This document shows, piece by piece, positions 24,690-33,432 of a stretch of DNA of 64,000 bases (positions are counted from its first letter, which is position 1; every line of letters begins with the position of its first letter). The translations under genes were made by a program, and so were the position numbers. This stretch comes from Acetobacterium sp. Its GTDB lineage: Bacteria; Bacillota; Clostridia; Eubacteriales; Eubacteriaceae. Location of the stretch: assembly GCF_030652775.1 (NCBI RefSeq), contig NZ_JAUSPS010000075.1:1-64000 (forward strand). The letters are read 5' to 3'. The notes beneath the pieces were generated by a model. That model was given only the letters and a program-made list of their open reading frames with translations, did not search any database and was not told the DNA's origin.

Positions 24690-25742
24690 CTACTGATGAA
24701 TGGGTAGAGTCAATTCAACCTTGAACAGCTGGTTCAGTTGATAATAGTCGATCCGTCCCTGATGGCGGGTGATTATTTTGCGACAGGAGTCCAGGCTGGA
24801 ACTCTCGGAATCAACGACCTTTTTGCCAGCGGCATCGGGATTATTAATCGTTTTATTTCGCAGAATAATACAGAGTTCGTTTTTGTTGAGGATTAGGCCA
24901 AAATCGATGGGCTTGTCGGGGTCGGCGTACTTAATAATGTTGGCCGTCAGATAGTCAAAAATTCGTTGCAGCTGTTCGAGATCAACCCACAGGGAGAAAT
25001 CCCGTTCGATGCAGTTTTCCTCTACAACATCATAGCCGGCTTCTTTCAAAGTCTGGGTGGAAGAATTCAGCAGTTGATGAATCAGGGGTTTTCCGTTGTA
25101 GACTTTGAACTGGTAGTAGCCTTTGCCGTTATCAGTAAAGGCGTGCTCAAAAAGATCGTCAATAAAGCCGATGACCTGATAAGCTTTTTTCAGTGCGATC
25201 TGCAAGTAAGCTTCCTTTTTGGAAAGATCACTTTCATCGGGGTTTTGTATCCGTTCCAGATAGCCGATGATTCCTGATAAGGGGGCATGAATTTCATTGG
25301 AAACAGAGGTGATAATATGATGGTTTTCCATCTTGGCAAGGGATTCGGCCTTGTTTTTGGCCTCATATAAATCATGAATCAGATTCACGTTATTGGCAAT
25401 ATCAGTAAGTTCGTTATTGCCCTGTAGTGGAATATAAGATTCGAAATTATCTGCAGCGACTCGTTCAGATCCTTTTTGCAGCGCTTTAAGATAGCTTAAT
25501 TTCTTGCGAATTAAATAGGACATGATAATAAAAACCAGTAAATTGGGTATAATTGTGAACAGGATACTTAAAAATGGGTTGGTGCCTAAAACAGGTAACA
25601 GCAAAAGATTCAGGATGACATTTAAGATAACCGCACCAACTAAAGCAAAACTCAAATATTTTGTTAAGACCGAGACCAATTGCTCATCAGGTCGATTCTG
25701 GCTGCTTTCTATTTTGGACTGGTCTGGTTCGTTATTTTTCAA
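24690..25742 (-). CDS. Membrane-bound histidine-kinase-like protein with a degenerate ATPase domain
   Basis: The 350-residue protein has two transmembrane helices (~30-52 and ~58-80) with almost no extracellular loop. A HAMP-like segment follows (~85-130), then a HisKA dimerisation helix with the phospho-acceptor motif SNEIHAPLSGIIGYLE near 145. The C-terminal HATPase has a recognisable N-box (NIIKYADPDKPIDF), but the G1 and G2 motifs (DxGxGI, GTGLGL) are missing; instead DAAGKKVVDSESSSLDSC occupies that place. There is no response-regulator gene beside it, so it is an orphan and may be a pseudokinase or phosphatase. The ATG is preceded by AAGGAAT. Confidence 0.75.
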   Translation of the reverse strand: MKNNEPDQSKIESSQNRPDEQLVSVLTKYLSFALVGAVILNVILNLLLLPVLGTNPFLSILFTIIPNLLVFIIMSYLIRKKLSYLKALQKGSERVAADNFESYIPLQGNNELTDIANNVNLIHDLYEAKNKAESLAKMENHHIITSVSNEIHAPLSGIIGYLERIQNPDESDLSKKEAYLQIALKKAYQVIGFIDDLFEHAFTDNGKGYYQFKVYNGKPLIHQLLNSSTQTLKEAGYDVVEENCIERDFSLWVDLEQLQRIFDYLTANIIKYADPDKPIDFGLILNKNELCIILRNKTINNPDAAGKKVVDSESSSLDSCRKIITRHQGRIDYYQLNQLFKVELTLPIHQ

Positions 25743-25912
25743 TTTAATATTCCTTTCAGCATGTTTTTATCATACAATCATTGTAAACTGGAATGCGATT
25801 ATAATCAACAAGAGCTTTAACTTAAATTCAATCATTCTTAAGTAAAACCAGCCTGGTGCTGTTAAATATAAAAAGCTACATCAATAAAGAAAAAATATTT
25901 AAGGAGGAGAAA

Positions 25913-26239
25913 ATGAAAAAAGGAATTAGTTTGGCAGTTGCGGTGATGTTGGTAATGGGCTTGTTTGTTGGCTGTAACAGTAGTGCCAAGCCGAAAACCG
26001 ATGAAATGGCCGATAGTGTCAGCTTTACTGCAACCATCGACGAAGTAAGTGATACTGAGTTACTGGTAACGGTGCTCGATGATGAGAATTTTAATCAGGC
26101 TCGGGTTAACATGCAGGGTTTTGACAGTCTGGATTTTGTACCAGAGAAAGGTCAGACAATTAAACTGAGCATAAAAAACCAGGTCGGGATGAGCGAACCG
26201 CCTTTTGTTAATCCGATTACCATTGAACTGGTGAAGTAA
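25913..26239 (+). CDS. Small secreted lipoprotein of unknown function
   Basis: The ATG at 25913 follows AAGGAGGAGAAA and gives a 108-residue protein. It has a lipoprotein signal (KKGISLAVAVMLVMGLFVGC), with the lipobox LFVGC and the modified cysteine near residue 20. Lgt, encoded at 29151, would lipidate it. The mature part has beta-rich sequence (SVSFTATIDEVSDTELLVTVL) resembling small OB-like DUF3221-type lipoproteins, but I do not assign a family. An in-frame upstream ATG (25856) has no ribosome binding site. Confidence 0.75.
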   Translation: MKKGISLAVAVMLVMGLFVGCNSSAKPKTDEMADSVSFTATIDEVSDTELLVTVLDDENFNQARVNMQGFDSLDFVPEKGQTIKLSIKNQVGMSEPPFVNPITIELVK

Positions 26240-26321
26240 TTTAAGGGGTTGGTAAGAAAATGGTTTAACTCCCGGTGGTTTTGGGATATAATAAGACTAG
26301 ATTACTATGAGGAGAAATTGA

Positions 26322-26822
26322 ATGAGTTTATACGATGCATGGAAAAACTACATAGAAGAGAATTGCAGCACCCAAGAAGAGCAAAATGAATTCTGGGAAA
26401 AATACTGTGATGAAGAAAAAGTTCTGTACCAGAAGATTCTCGGTGAAAAAATCACCACCATTTCCGGTAAGGTAGAAGATCTGGTTAAAGAAAGCAATAT
26501 GGTTCCGCCCCAATTTATGGGTTTTCTGGATGGCATCAGCGATAGTCTGATGGCACCCATTGATCTTGAGACCATTGAACTGGAATCAGAAATCAAGCTG
26601 GAAATCGATTTTGCCAAGCTTTATAAAAATATGCTGGCAGTTCCAGCGGAATGGCTTTATACCCTCGAAGAATGGGATAATTTTTTCTCAGAAGACGAGC
26701 GGATTGAGCTGGAAAAAGATTACAAGCGATCAAAAACCGTGGTCAATGAAGTGAAGGTAGGCCGAAACGATCCATGTCCATGTGGCTCCGGCAAAAAATA
26801 CAAAAAGTGCTGTGGACTTTAA
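26322..26822 (+). CDS. SEC-C motif protein
   Basis: The 166-residue protein ends in [20 protein letters not shown], the SEC-C zinc-binding motif (CxCx8-9CC) known from the SecA C-terminus. The acidic N-terminal ~140 residues ([22 protein letters not shown]) resemble a family of small SEC-C proteins with a helical domain. The function is unclear; SEC-C motifs bind ribosomes or partners such as SecB in other proteins. An AGGAG site precedes the ATG. The gene is monocistronic, ending in a terminator. Confidence 0.85.
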   Translation: MSLYDAWKNYIEENCSTQEEQNEFWEKYCDEEKVLYQKILGEKITTISGKVEDLVKESNMVPPQFMGFLDGISDSLMAPIDLETIELESEIKLEIDFAKLYKNMLAVPAEWLYTLEEWDNFFSEDERIELEKDYKRSKTVVNEVKVGRNDPCPCGSGKKYKKCCGL

Positions 26823-26828
26823 TAGCAT

Positions 26829-26856
26829 CAAAAAAAGAGCGTAAGCTCTTTTTTTA
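26829..26856. terminator. Bidirectional terminator between SEC-C gene and patatin gene
   Basis: AAAAAAGAGC (26831-26840), loop GTAA, GCTCTTTTTTT (26845-26855). It lies between convergent genes; the stop codon of the minus-strand patatin gene lies in the right arm. Confidence 0.85.
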
Positions 26857-28179
26857 GTGGTTGATTATTTCATGAATATAAAAAACAGTAATCATCGAGA
26901 GGGCAATGTCTGGCGAAAATTTGCTTAAAAAGGTTGACATCCGCTCAGGACTGAGATCGCCCCGGATACTTAAAAATACGATATAAAAGGTGATGAAATT
27001 GTACCGCAAAAAGCTGCTGTTGGATGGGGTTAAAAAGGTTCCGATGATTTTAGGATTGTCCAATAGGGTGAGGTTTTCATCCAAAAGCCGATTTAGCTCT
27101 CTTAGAATGGCCTGAATGAAAAAATCAACGGGATAGTGTTCCAATCGGGACACACCCATATTTTTTCCGGTAATTTCCAGCATCGCAAGACCAAGGGGCT
27201 GGTTTTTAAAAGATGTTTTCTTCAACAGATTTTCCAGCGCCCTTAAAATATCGCTTTGACTGGCATCGGTCGGCAAGTTGAGTAGCGCTAGCATTTTTTG
27301 CAGCTGTTTCTGATTTGATAGCGGCATCCCCAAGGTATTGATAAATTTCCTGAAATAGGCATTGCTTTTCTGGGTGTCCAGATAAAAATGCTTGCCATCC
27401 AGGACTCCAAATACCTTTAGGGCATCCAGATAACCCAATTGAATATTCTGTTCGATTTGTTGGGAATCGAAATTCATGATCCCGCCAAGATATTCGGAAT
27501 TATTGACCGTAATGATTTCAGCATTTTTATCCCGCACCCATTTTCGCATCCCGGGAGCCGGGAATTCGACAGAAATTATCTGATTGAAATGCTGTTCCAG
27601 CATAAAATTAATCGGAACATTATCAAAAAATCCCCCATCGATATAGGTTTTACCATCAATTTCCTGTTTCTGAAAAATGGGTAAGGCGGCACTGGCCAGT
27701 AAATAGTCAATCAGCTGGCCTTCGGGAATATCTTCAATCATCAGCTGACATGGTTTCAAGCTGGTGATATCAACGGTAACCAGTCCGAACCGAATGGACG
27801 AATTACGGATGCTGTCTTCAGAGACCAACTGGGTCAGATTGTGGCGCAGCGGCGAAATATCTAAACCATCAAAAAAAAGTGATGTTAAAAAGCCATTTCT
27901 GAAAACATCAAAACTTTCTTTTGACCATTGATCGACATAGGTGTTGGTCATTTTTTTATTTAAATCTAGAACCTGGTTAATGGTGAGATTGGACCAGAAC
28001 TCCATGGCAATTTCATAATCATCCTGGGCAATCATGGCGGCGTTCAACGCCCCAACGGAGGTTCCGATAACGGCTCCCAGAGAGTAATTACACTCTCGGA
28101 GAGCCTTCCATACGCCCATTTCAAAGGCGCCTTTGGCACCGCCGCCACTGAGAACCAGGCCGTACTGTTGCTGCGACAT
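26854..28179 (-). CDS. Patatin-like phospholipase
   Basis: The 441-residue protein has the patatin core: GLVLSGGGAKGAFEMGVWKAL (oxyanion-hole glycines), VIGTSVGALNAA (GXSXG with Ser near 41), and KTYIDGGFFDNVPI near 194-207 with the catalytic Asp of the DGG motif. The Ser-Asp dyad is intact. The C-terminal ~200 residues are helical, and the last ~60 (FITFYIVFLSIRGDLSPERM) are rather hydrophobic and not part of the core. No signal peptide is present, so it acts on lipids from the cytoplasmic side. An AGAGAGG-like site lies before the ATG. Confidence 0.9.
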   Translation of the reverse strand: MSQQQYGLVLSGGGAKGAFEMGVWKALRECNYSLGAVIGTSVGALNAAMIAQDDYEIAMEFWSNLTINQVLDLNKKMTNTYVDQWSKESFDVFRNGFLTSLFFDGLDISPLRHNLTQLVSEDSIRNSSIRFGLVTVDITSLKPCQLMIEDIPEGQLIDYLLASAALPIFQKQEIDGKTYIDGGFFDNVPINFMLEQHFNQIISVEFPAPGMRKWVRDKNAEIITVNNSEYLGGIMNFDSQQIEQNIQLGYLDALKVFGVLDGKHFYLDTQKSNAYFRKFINTLGMPLSNQKQLQKMLALLNLPTDASQSDILRALENLLKKTSFKNQPLGLAMLEITGKNMGVSRLEHYPVDFFIQAILRELNRLLDENLTLLDNPKIIGTFLTPSNSSFLRYNFITFYIVFLSIRGDLSPERMSTFLSKFSPDIALSMITVFYIHEIINH

Positions 28180-28235
28180 TTAATGTTCACCTCTCTGTTT
28201 TTAAGAAATGGTGTTAAAGAATCGTTCGAAACAAA

Positions 28236-29093
28236 TTAATAGTACATGCCGTTCATCAGACCACCCAGCATTCCCATGCCACCTAATCCGACGCAGGCTA
28301 CGCAGGCAAAGATCATCAGCACTGTAAAGGCCATCCCAATGATGGAACAAATCAGACCAGCCATGGCCATGCCAGTGGGCAGACCCTGAAGTTTTCGTTC
28401 CTTCATGGCAATCATCGCAAAAATAAGACCCACCGCTCCGGTGAACAGACCGCTGCCGATCAAGGTGATAAAGCTGACAATTGAGAAGATCCCCAGTGAT
28501 AGCGCCAGGATTGATTTGGAATCGTAGGCCTCAGCAATGACTCCTTCGGGATGGCGTTCATCGTAGGCATCGCGATTGCGGATAATAAAGACAAAAATCG
28601 GTCCCAGGAAAGGGAAAATAATGCTGAGCACCAGATACAGCACCCGGTGATCTTTGTCATAAATACTGTAGAGCCAGAATTGGGCGGTGTAATAATAGAA
28701 GCTCAGTGCCAGAGATAACAAAATTCCAACAAAGGCGCCCAGATAGGGAATAAAGCTAAGAATCATCATAACAATCGATATGGCCAGACCGATCAGGGGC
28801 AGAAAAAGCTTGGCATAGGGAATATGCCAGGTGCTGATGGAAACATCATCATTGATCAGTTCACCCATCAAATAATTACTGGCCAGGGGAATCCAGGCCA
28901 GCCAGGGATTATCAATATTTCGGTTTTTTGCCATGGTGTAAAGACCAAGGGAATTAAAAACATAGCAAACCAGGCCGATAATAAGACTAATTACTAAAAT
29001 AATACCAAGAACTGACATAATCACCGGCATAATCGCCATAAAACTGTCAGGCTGGGAAGAAATATCTCCCAGATAATCATCATACATGTTCAT
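28236..29093 (-). CDS. Multi-pass membrane protein with C-terminal DUF4190-like domain
   Basis: The 285-residue protein has about six to seven hydrophobic helices. The N-terminal half (PVIMSVLGIILVISLIIGLV, then NPWLAWIPLASNYLMGEL) looks like a transport or DUF5684-type membrane domain. The C-terminal ~90 residues (SILALSLGIFSIVSF to AMAGLICSIIGMAF) match the DUF4190 two-helix pattern and resemble the whole 95-residue protein at 29988-30275. A strong AGGAGG stands before the ATG at 29093. No function is established. Confidence 0.75.
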   Translation of the reverse strand: MNMYDDYLGDISSQPDSFMAIMPVIMSVLGIILVISLIIGLVCYVFNSLGLYTMAKNRNIDNPWLAWIPLASNYLMGELINDDVSISTWHIPYAKLFLPLIGLAISIVMMILSFIPYLGAFVGILLSLALSFYYYTAQFWLYSIYDKDHRVLYLVLSIIFPFLGPIFVFIIRNRDAYDERHPEGVIAEAYDSKSILALSLGIFSIVSFITLIGSGLFTGAVGLIFAMIAMKERKLQGLPTGMAMAGLICSIIGMAFTVLMIFACVACVGLGGMGMLGGLMNGMYY

Positions 29094-29150
29094 AACATAA
29101 CCTCCTAAAAAATCTAATACTCTAATTATACCCTAAAGTGAATCAAATAA

Positions 29151-29921
29151 CTAATGTTTCAAGTTTTTTTCATAAAGCAACTGGGGGATTTTCAGCATAA
29201 ACAGGATCCCCAAAGCAATGATCAGCAGGCTGATGAATTGGGATGTGGAGAGAAATCCGATCGTGCCGCGGGGATCCGCACGAAAAAATTCATTGATAAA
29301 GCGAAAGAGTCCCGAGGCGATTAAGTAGAACCCAGTGGTAAAACCAGCGGTTTGGCTTTTCCACAATACGGCCATCAGAAGTAGGGTGAGTACAAAAAGA
29401 AAGGCCGATTCAGATAATTGCGCTGGAAACAGACCGATCCCTGTGGGCGGATAGGCGCCAACTGGATAATGAACAGCGCCGGGTCCCTCATAGGGAATCC
29501 CGTAGCAGCAGCCATTGAAAAAACAACCAATCCGGCCAAAGGCCTGGGCCAGGGCTAAGCAAGGGACTGCGATGTCGAAAAATCGGATTGTATCAAGGTG
29601 ATAAATATGGGTGTAAAAATATCCCCCCAAAATCCCGCCGATCAGGCCGCCATAGAAAACCGCACCACCGGTGGCCAGGCGAATCAGGGCGGTTTCGGGG
29701 CTGGCGATCAGATTGGGCAAATCGACAATAATATATAGCAGTTTAGCACCAATGATGCCGCCGATGATTCCAAAGAGACCGAAAAACATGGCGTCCATGG
29801 TGGAAATGCCATATTTTCTGGCGGCTTGAACCCCCAATAAAAAAGCCGCTCCGGTTCCCAGTAAAAATAAAACGCCGAAGGTCGGGATGGAATAATTAAA
29901 AAATTGAATAACTGGATACAT
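29151..29921 (-). CDS. lgt: Prolipoprotein diacylglyceryl transferase
   Basis: Lgt transfers diacylglycerol from phosphatidylglycerol to the lipobox cysteine of prelipoproteins at the membrane. The 256-residue protein has several membrane helices and the diagnostic LAQAFGRIGCFFNGCCYG (essential Arg) near 125-142. GGAVFYGGLIGGILGGY is near 85-101 and RFINEFFRADPRGTIGFLS near 205-223. Its products include the lipoproteins at 25913-26239 and 40086-41573 in this window. An AGGAG site precedes the ATG at 29921. Confidence 0.96.
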   Translation of the reverse strand: MYPVIQFFNYSIPTFGVLFLLGTGAAFLLGVQAARKYGISTMDAMFFGLFGIIGGIIGAKLLYIIVDLPNLIASPETALIRLATGGAVFYGGLIGGILGGYFYTHIYHLDTIRFFDIAVPCLALAQAFGRIGCFFNGCCYGIPYEGPGAVHYPVGAYPPTGIGLFPAQLSESAFLFVLTLLLMAVLWKSQTAGFTTGFYLIASGLFRFINEFFRADPRGTIGFLSTSQFISLLIIALGILFMLKIPQLLYEKNLKH

Positions 29922-29946
29922 GGTCTGCTCCTTTGATTTTTGATAT

Positions 29947-29974
29947 AAAAAAAGGACGAATGATCGTCCTTTTT
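29947..29974 (-). terminator. Hairpin terminator between DUF4190 gene and lgt
   Basis: AAAGGACGA (29951-29959) and TCGTCCTTT (29964-29972) pair around ATGA and are flanked by A and T runs. On the minus strand it ends the small DUF4190 gene, which implies that lgt has its own promoter. Confidence 0.75.
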
Positions 29975-29987
29975 AAAATAGCGTCGC

Positions 29988-30275
29988 TTAGGAATAAAGT
30001 CCGGCGGTACCGATGATACCCACACAAGCCACACAGGCGATGAACGCCAGGGCACACAAGCTGAGACCAATGATATTGAGGACTAAACCGGCAGTTGCCA
30101 TTCCGTTTGGTTTAAACCCTTCCAGCTCGCCAGCTTTGCGAATCTGGATGGCAAAAATTAAACCGACAATAGCGCAAACAATACCAATAATGGTAAAATA
30201 GCCCAAAAAGATGCAAACCAAGGATACGATTCCCAACACAAGGGAAGCAATGGCCTTATTGTTATATTGTTCCAT
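29988..30275 (-). CDS. Small DUF4190 membrane protein
   Basis: The 95-residue protein has two hydrophobic helices (KAIASLVLGIVSLVCIFLGY and ATAGLVLNIIGLSLCALAFI) joined by a polar loop, the DUF4190 pattern. Its C-terminal FIACVACVG is the same as in the larger membrane protein at 28236-29093, so the two are probably paralogous domains. An AGGAGG lies before the ATG. Function unknown. Confidence 0.82.
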   Translation of the reverse strand: MEQYNNKAIASLVLGIVSLVCIFLGYFTIIGIVCAIVGLIFAIQIRKAGELEGFKPNGMATAGLVLNIIGLSLCALAFIACVACVGIIGTAGLYS

Positions 30276-30334
30276 ATAAGCCTCCTAAAGTAAAATTATT
30301 TCTATCTTTAGAATACTCCTGTTGGGAAAAAATG

Positions 30335-31753
30335 TCAAGATTTATGAATCTCTGTTAACTTGTCCACCAGATCAAAGGCGACGTGATTGATGGTTTGGGA
30401 ACCGGCCACAAGCACCAGATCGTTCGGACATAGGTGGTCAGTCAGATGATTAACAATATCTGCAAAGGCCGAAATAGTAACCGTGGGGATGCCATATTTT
30501 GCTTCGATGGCTTTTTGCAGATCTTCGGAATAAATATTCCAGTCATTGCCTTCCCGGTCAGAATAAATGTCATTAAGAATGACGTAGTCGGCTTTGGCAA
30601 AAGCGTCCACAAAATCATCAAAGAAAAAGAAGGTTCGGGAATAGGTATGCGGTTGAAAAACAACCCAGAGTTTATGATGCTCATAATTGAGACAGGCATC
30701 CACGACCACCTTTAATTCGGTGGGATGATGAGCATAATCTTCATAAACGTTGATGTCGTTAACTTCGCCGCGGAATTCGAAACGGCGTTTGGCGCCGCTG
30801 AATTTTGCCATGCCAGTGATCGAGGTTTCCACCGGGATACTGAGGAAGTCGCCACAGATAATGGCCGAAAGGGCATTAAGGACATTATGCTGACCAGGAA
30901 TAATGAGTTGATAATGGCCATAAAATTCGCCTTTTTTATAGACATCAAAACGAGGTTTGCCAACCTTATCATAAACAATATTGGCGGGATACCAGTCGTT
31001 GTTTTTATTTAAGCCATAGGTAGTCACCGGGCAGGCTAAATCAGTGACGACATCCAGAACATCCGGGGAGTCCCCATAGGCAATCATCAGTCCATCGGCT
31101 GGCAGGATTTTACCGAATTTAGTAAAAGATTCCTTGATCTGCTTTAATCCACCTTTAAAATAATCCAAATGATCTTCTTCGATATTAGTGATGATACCGA
31201 TGGAGTGGGAAGTTGTCAGAAAACTGTCGACGTATTCACAGGCCTCCACGACAAAGAACTCTTTTCCGTCAATAACGGCATTACCACCGAATTCATCAAG
31301 CTTGCCACCAATGCTCAGGCTGGGCCGCAGTTCAGCATGCTGGAGCAGACAGGCAACCATGGAGGAGGTTGTCGTTTTGCCATGGGTTCCGGAAACGGCA
31401 ATGGTTTTATCGAAGATGTGGGAAAAAAGACCCAGAAAACTCGAACGTTCGATTTTGGGAAGATTCAAATCGGTGGCTTTAACCATATCCGGGTTATCGT
31501 CATGGATGGCAGCAGAATAAACAACACAATCCGCATCGGCGGGAATGTTTTTATAGTCGTGTCCGATATGGACCTTGATGCCCAGACACTCCAGTTTTTC
31601 GGTGTAGGATGAAGCAATCATATCAGAACCTTCAATGGAAAAACCTTGAGACAAAGACATCGTAGCCAGGCCACTCATGCTGCTGCCGCCAATTCCAATG
31701 AAGAATAATTTATTAATCGGTCGGTTGAATTTTTTTTCTAGTTGTGCTTTCAA
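30335..31753 (-). CDS. murC: UDP-N-acetylmuramate--L-alanine ligase
   Basis: MurC adds L-alanine to UDP-MurNAc in the cytoplasmic phase of peptidoglycan synthesis. The 472-residue protein has KLFFIGIGGSSMSGLA (UDP-binding), IAVSGTHGKTTTSSMVA near 118-132 (ATP-binding P-loop), NIEEDHLDYFKG, and YEDYAHHPTELKVVV in the C-terminal domain. The start is TTG at 31753 after AAAGGAG. It is divergent from purR. An extended -10 element lies ~135 bp upstream. Confidence 0.95.
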   Translation of the reverse strand: MKAQLEKKFNRPINKLFFIGIGGSSMSGLATMSLSQGFSIEGSDMIASSYTEKLECLGIKVHIGHDYKNIPADADCVVYSAAIHDDNPDMVKATDLNLPKIERSSFLGLFSHIFDKTIAVSGTHGKTTTSSMVACLLQHAELRPSLSIGGKLDEFGGNAVIDGKEFFVVEACEYVDSFLTTSHSIGIITNIEEDHLDYFKGGLKQIKESFTKFGKILPADGLMIAYGDSPDVLDVVTDLACPVTTYGLNKNNDWYPANIVYDKVGKPRFDVYKKGEFYGHYQLIIPGQHNVLNALSAIICGDFLSIPVETSITGMAKFSGAKRRFEFRGEVNDINVYEDYAHHPTELKVVVDACLNYEHHKLWVVFQPHTYSRTFFFFDDFVDAFAKADYVILNDIYSDREGNDWNIYSEDLQKAIEAKYGIPTVTISAFADIVNHLTDHLCPNDLVLVAGSQTINHVAFDLVDKLTEIHKS

Positions 31754-31883
31754 ATAATTAGCTCCTTTATCGGTAATAAAATCTTAATTATTTCTTAATG
31801 ATTCATCTGAAAGTGCTTATTGGTTGGTTAAGAATATGCATGAAATAATCAAAATACCATTCAAAATCGGGAAAAACACTTTA

Positions 31884-31895
31884 AACCGAATTATA
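31884..31895 (-). promoter_or_regulatory. Extended -10 promoter for murC
   Basis: On the minus strand TGTTATAAT (TATAAT at 31895-31890) is an extended -10. The -35 is weak. It drives transcription toward murC with a leader of ~130 bases. Confidence 0.5.
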
Positions 31896-31932
31896 ACACA
31901 GGTGTTTCCACGGAGTAAAGATTAAAAAAAAC

Positions 31933-31990
31933 TTGCACTTTCACTGAAATATGAATAATATTATAGATATTGAGAATAATGTTCGGATTT
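31933..31990 (+). promoter_or_regulatory. purR promoter with a PurBox-like operator
   Basis: TTGCAC (31933-31938) and TAATAT (31956-31961) are 17 bases apart. Just after the likely start lies AAATCCGAACATT on the minus strand (31990-31978), a full match to the PurBox pattern AWWWCCGAACWWT known from Bacillus PurR. A second degenerate half-site (AATCGAA) follows. This suggests autoregulation by PurR. Confidence 0.55.
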
Positions 31991-32015
31991 TAATCGAATC
32001 CTTCATAGGTGGAAA

Positions 32016-32819
32016 ATGAAAAAGAATGAAAGAATAAGTGTCATCACGAAAATATTGTCAGACCATCCCAACGAGGTGTTCAGCTATAATTATTTTACCG
32101 ATTTACTAGAAGCTGGAAAATCAAGTGTTTGTGAAGATGTGGCGATTGTTAAAAATGCCATTGAACTGACCGGTACCGGCTATGTCGAAACCTATTCCGG
32201 GGCATCCGGGGGGGTGGTCTATCATCCCCAGGTCACCAGGGCAGAAGAGGTAAGTATCCTCAAAGAAATTGCCGACCAGCTCCAATCGCCAGCTCGAAAA
32301 ATTCAGGGCGGTTTTGTCTATTACAGTGACATCCTCTCGAATCCCCGATATTCTAAAAATATTGGCCGGATTATTGCTTCAAAATATGGCGAAATGGGGA
32401 TTGATTATGTCGTCACCACCGAAACCAAGGGAATTCCTGCCGCCATGGAAACAGCTCACTATTTAAATGTGCCGATGGGATTGATCCGTCGTTCCAACCG
32501 GGTAACCGAGGGGGCAACCACCAGTGTCAATTATATTTCCGGGTCATCCAATAAAATTAAGACGATGTACCTGAGTCGCCGGATTGATCTAAAAAACAAA
32601 AAAGTACTGGTGATCGATGATTTTATGAAGGGCGGCGGAACTGCCAAAGGAATGACTAATCTGATGGAAGAGGTTGGTGCCGAGGTGATGGGAATCTGTG
32701 TTATTTTTGTCACCCGATCCCCAGTGGAAAAACTGGTTGAACAGTTTACCCCGCTGATTTGGATGGATGATGAAAACCTGGAAGCCGGGTTGCAGGTTTC
32801 CCTGCATTCTGAAAGCTGA
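32016..32819 (+). CDS. purR: Purine operon repressor
   Basis: This 267-residue PurR has an N-terminal winged helix (ERISVITKILSDHPNEVFSY, about residues 4-70) and a phosphoribosyltransferase-fold effector domain. Its PRPP loop is KVLVIDDFMKGGGTAKGM near 200-217. In Bacillus PRPP releases PurR from PurBoxes to derepress purine genes. The gene heads the purR-spoVG-glmU-prs block as in Bacillus, though yabJ is missing here. The ATG at 32016 lies after AGGTGG. PRPP, the inducer, is made by prs, ~2 kb downstream. Confidence 0.94.
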   Translation: MKKNERISVITKILSDHPNEVFSYNYFTDLLEAGKSSVCEDVAIVKNAIELTGTGYVETYSGASGGVVYHPQVTRAEEVSILKEIADQLQSPARKIQGGFVYYSDILSNPRYSKNIGRIIASKYGEMGIDYVVTTETKGIPAAMETAHYLNVPMGLIRRSNRVTEGATTSVNYISGSSNKIKTMYLSRRIDLKNKKVLVIDDFMKGGGTAKGMTNLMEEVGAEVMGICVIFVTRSPVEKLVEQFTPLIWMDDENLEAGLQVSLHSES

Positions 32820-32941
32820 AAACTGAAATAAGGATAGCGTCTAAAGACACAATGTGAAGGATTAAAACAGATCCGTAAATGAAAGAAATTTTATGTTTTT
32901 TTTAAACCCTTTTTGAAAATGATAAGAATGGAAAAAATTTA

Positions 32942-32990
32942 AGGTTTTTGTTTTAATATAGTTGAATTTGTGTTAGTATATACCTAGAAT
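32942..32990 (+). promoter_or_regulatory. spoVG promoter, sigma-H-like with overlapping sigma-A elements
   Basis: AGGTTTTT (32942-32949), 11 bases, then GTTGAATTT (32961-32969) fits the sigma-H consensus (AGGAWWW, 11-12 bases, RNNGAATWW). TTGAAT (32962-32967), 17 bases, TAGAAT (32985-32990) is an overlapping sigma-A candidate. In Bacillus spoVG is a sigma-H target. Which one works here cannot be told from sequence. Confidence 0.5.
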
Positions 32991-33028
32991 TAGACATGTG
33001 ACTTTATTTCAAAGGGGAGGCTTACGAG

Positions 33029-33352
33029 ATGGAAATAACAGACGTAAGAGTACGGAAAACGTATCCAGAGGGAAAAATGAGAGCCATTGTCTCAGTTACT
33101 TTTGATGATCAATTTGTTGTTCATGATATTAAGGTAATTGAGGGTCAAAGCGGATTTTTTATTGCGATGCCCAGTCGAAAAACGCCAGATGGCGAATTCA
33201 AGGATATTGCACATCCCATTAACATGGGTACCCGTCGTGAAATGCAGGAGAGTGTCCTGCGCGCTTACGAAAAGGCCATAGAAGAGGATAACCAAGTAAC
33301 CAATGAAGAAGAAGCAGCAGTTGAACTAGAAGTAGATTACGAAGAAGAATAA
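33029..33352 (+). CDS. spoVG: SpoVG family RNA/DNA-binding regulator
   Basis: The 107-residue protein has [20 protein letters not shown] at the start and [20 protein letters not shown] near 49-68, the conserved SpoVG core, then an acidic tail. SpoVG is a nucleic-acid-binding regulator widespread in Firmicutes and spirochetes, and not limited to sporulation. GGGGAGG precedes the ATG. The gene is followed by a terminator, so glmU may have a separate promoter or depend on read-through. Confidence 0.95.
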   Translation: MEITDVRVRKTYPEGKMRAIVSVTFDDQFVVHDIKVIEGQSGFFIAMPSRKTPDGEFKDIAHPINMGTRREMQESVLRAYEKAIEEDNQVTNEEEAAVELEVDYEEE

Positions 33353-33371
33353 AAAATTAAAAAGTTAAAAG

Positions 33372-33398
33372 AAAAAGGGGGAGCGCTTCCCTTTTTTT
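33372..33398 (+). terminator. Terminator after spoVG
   Basis: AAAAAGGG...CCCTTTTTTT with an inner GAGCGCTT form a stem-loop followed by seven T residues (33392-33398). It lies ~20 bases after the spoVG stop. Confidence 0.75.
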
Positions 33399-33432
33399 GT
33401 TGTTAATAATTATTAAAGTTGCGGAGATGAAA

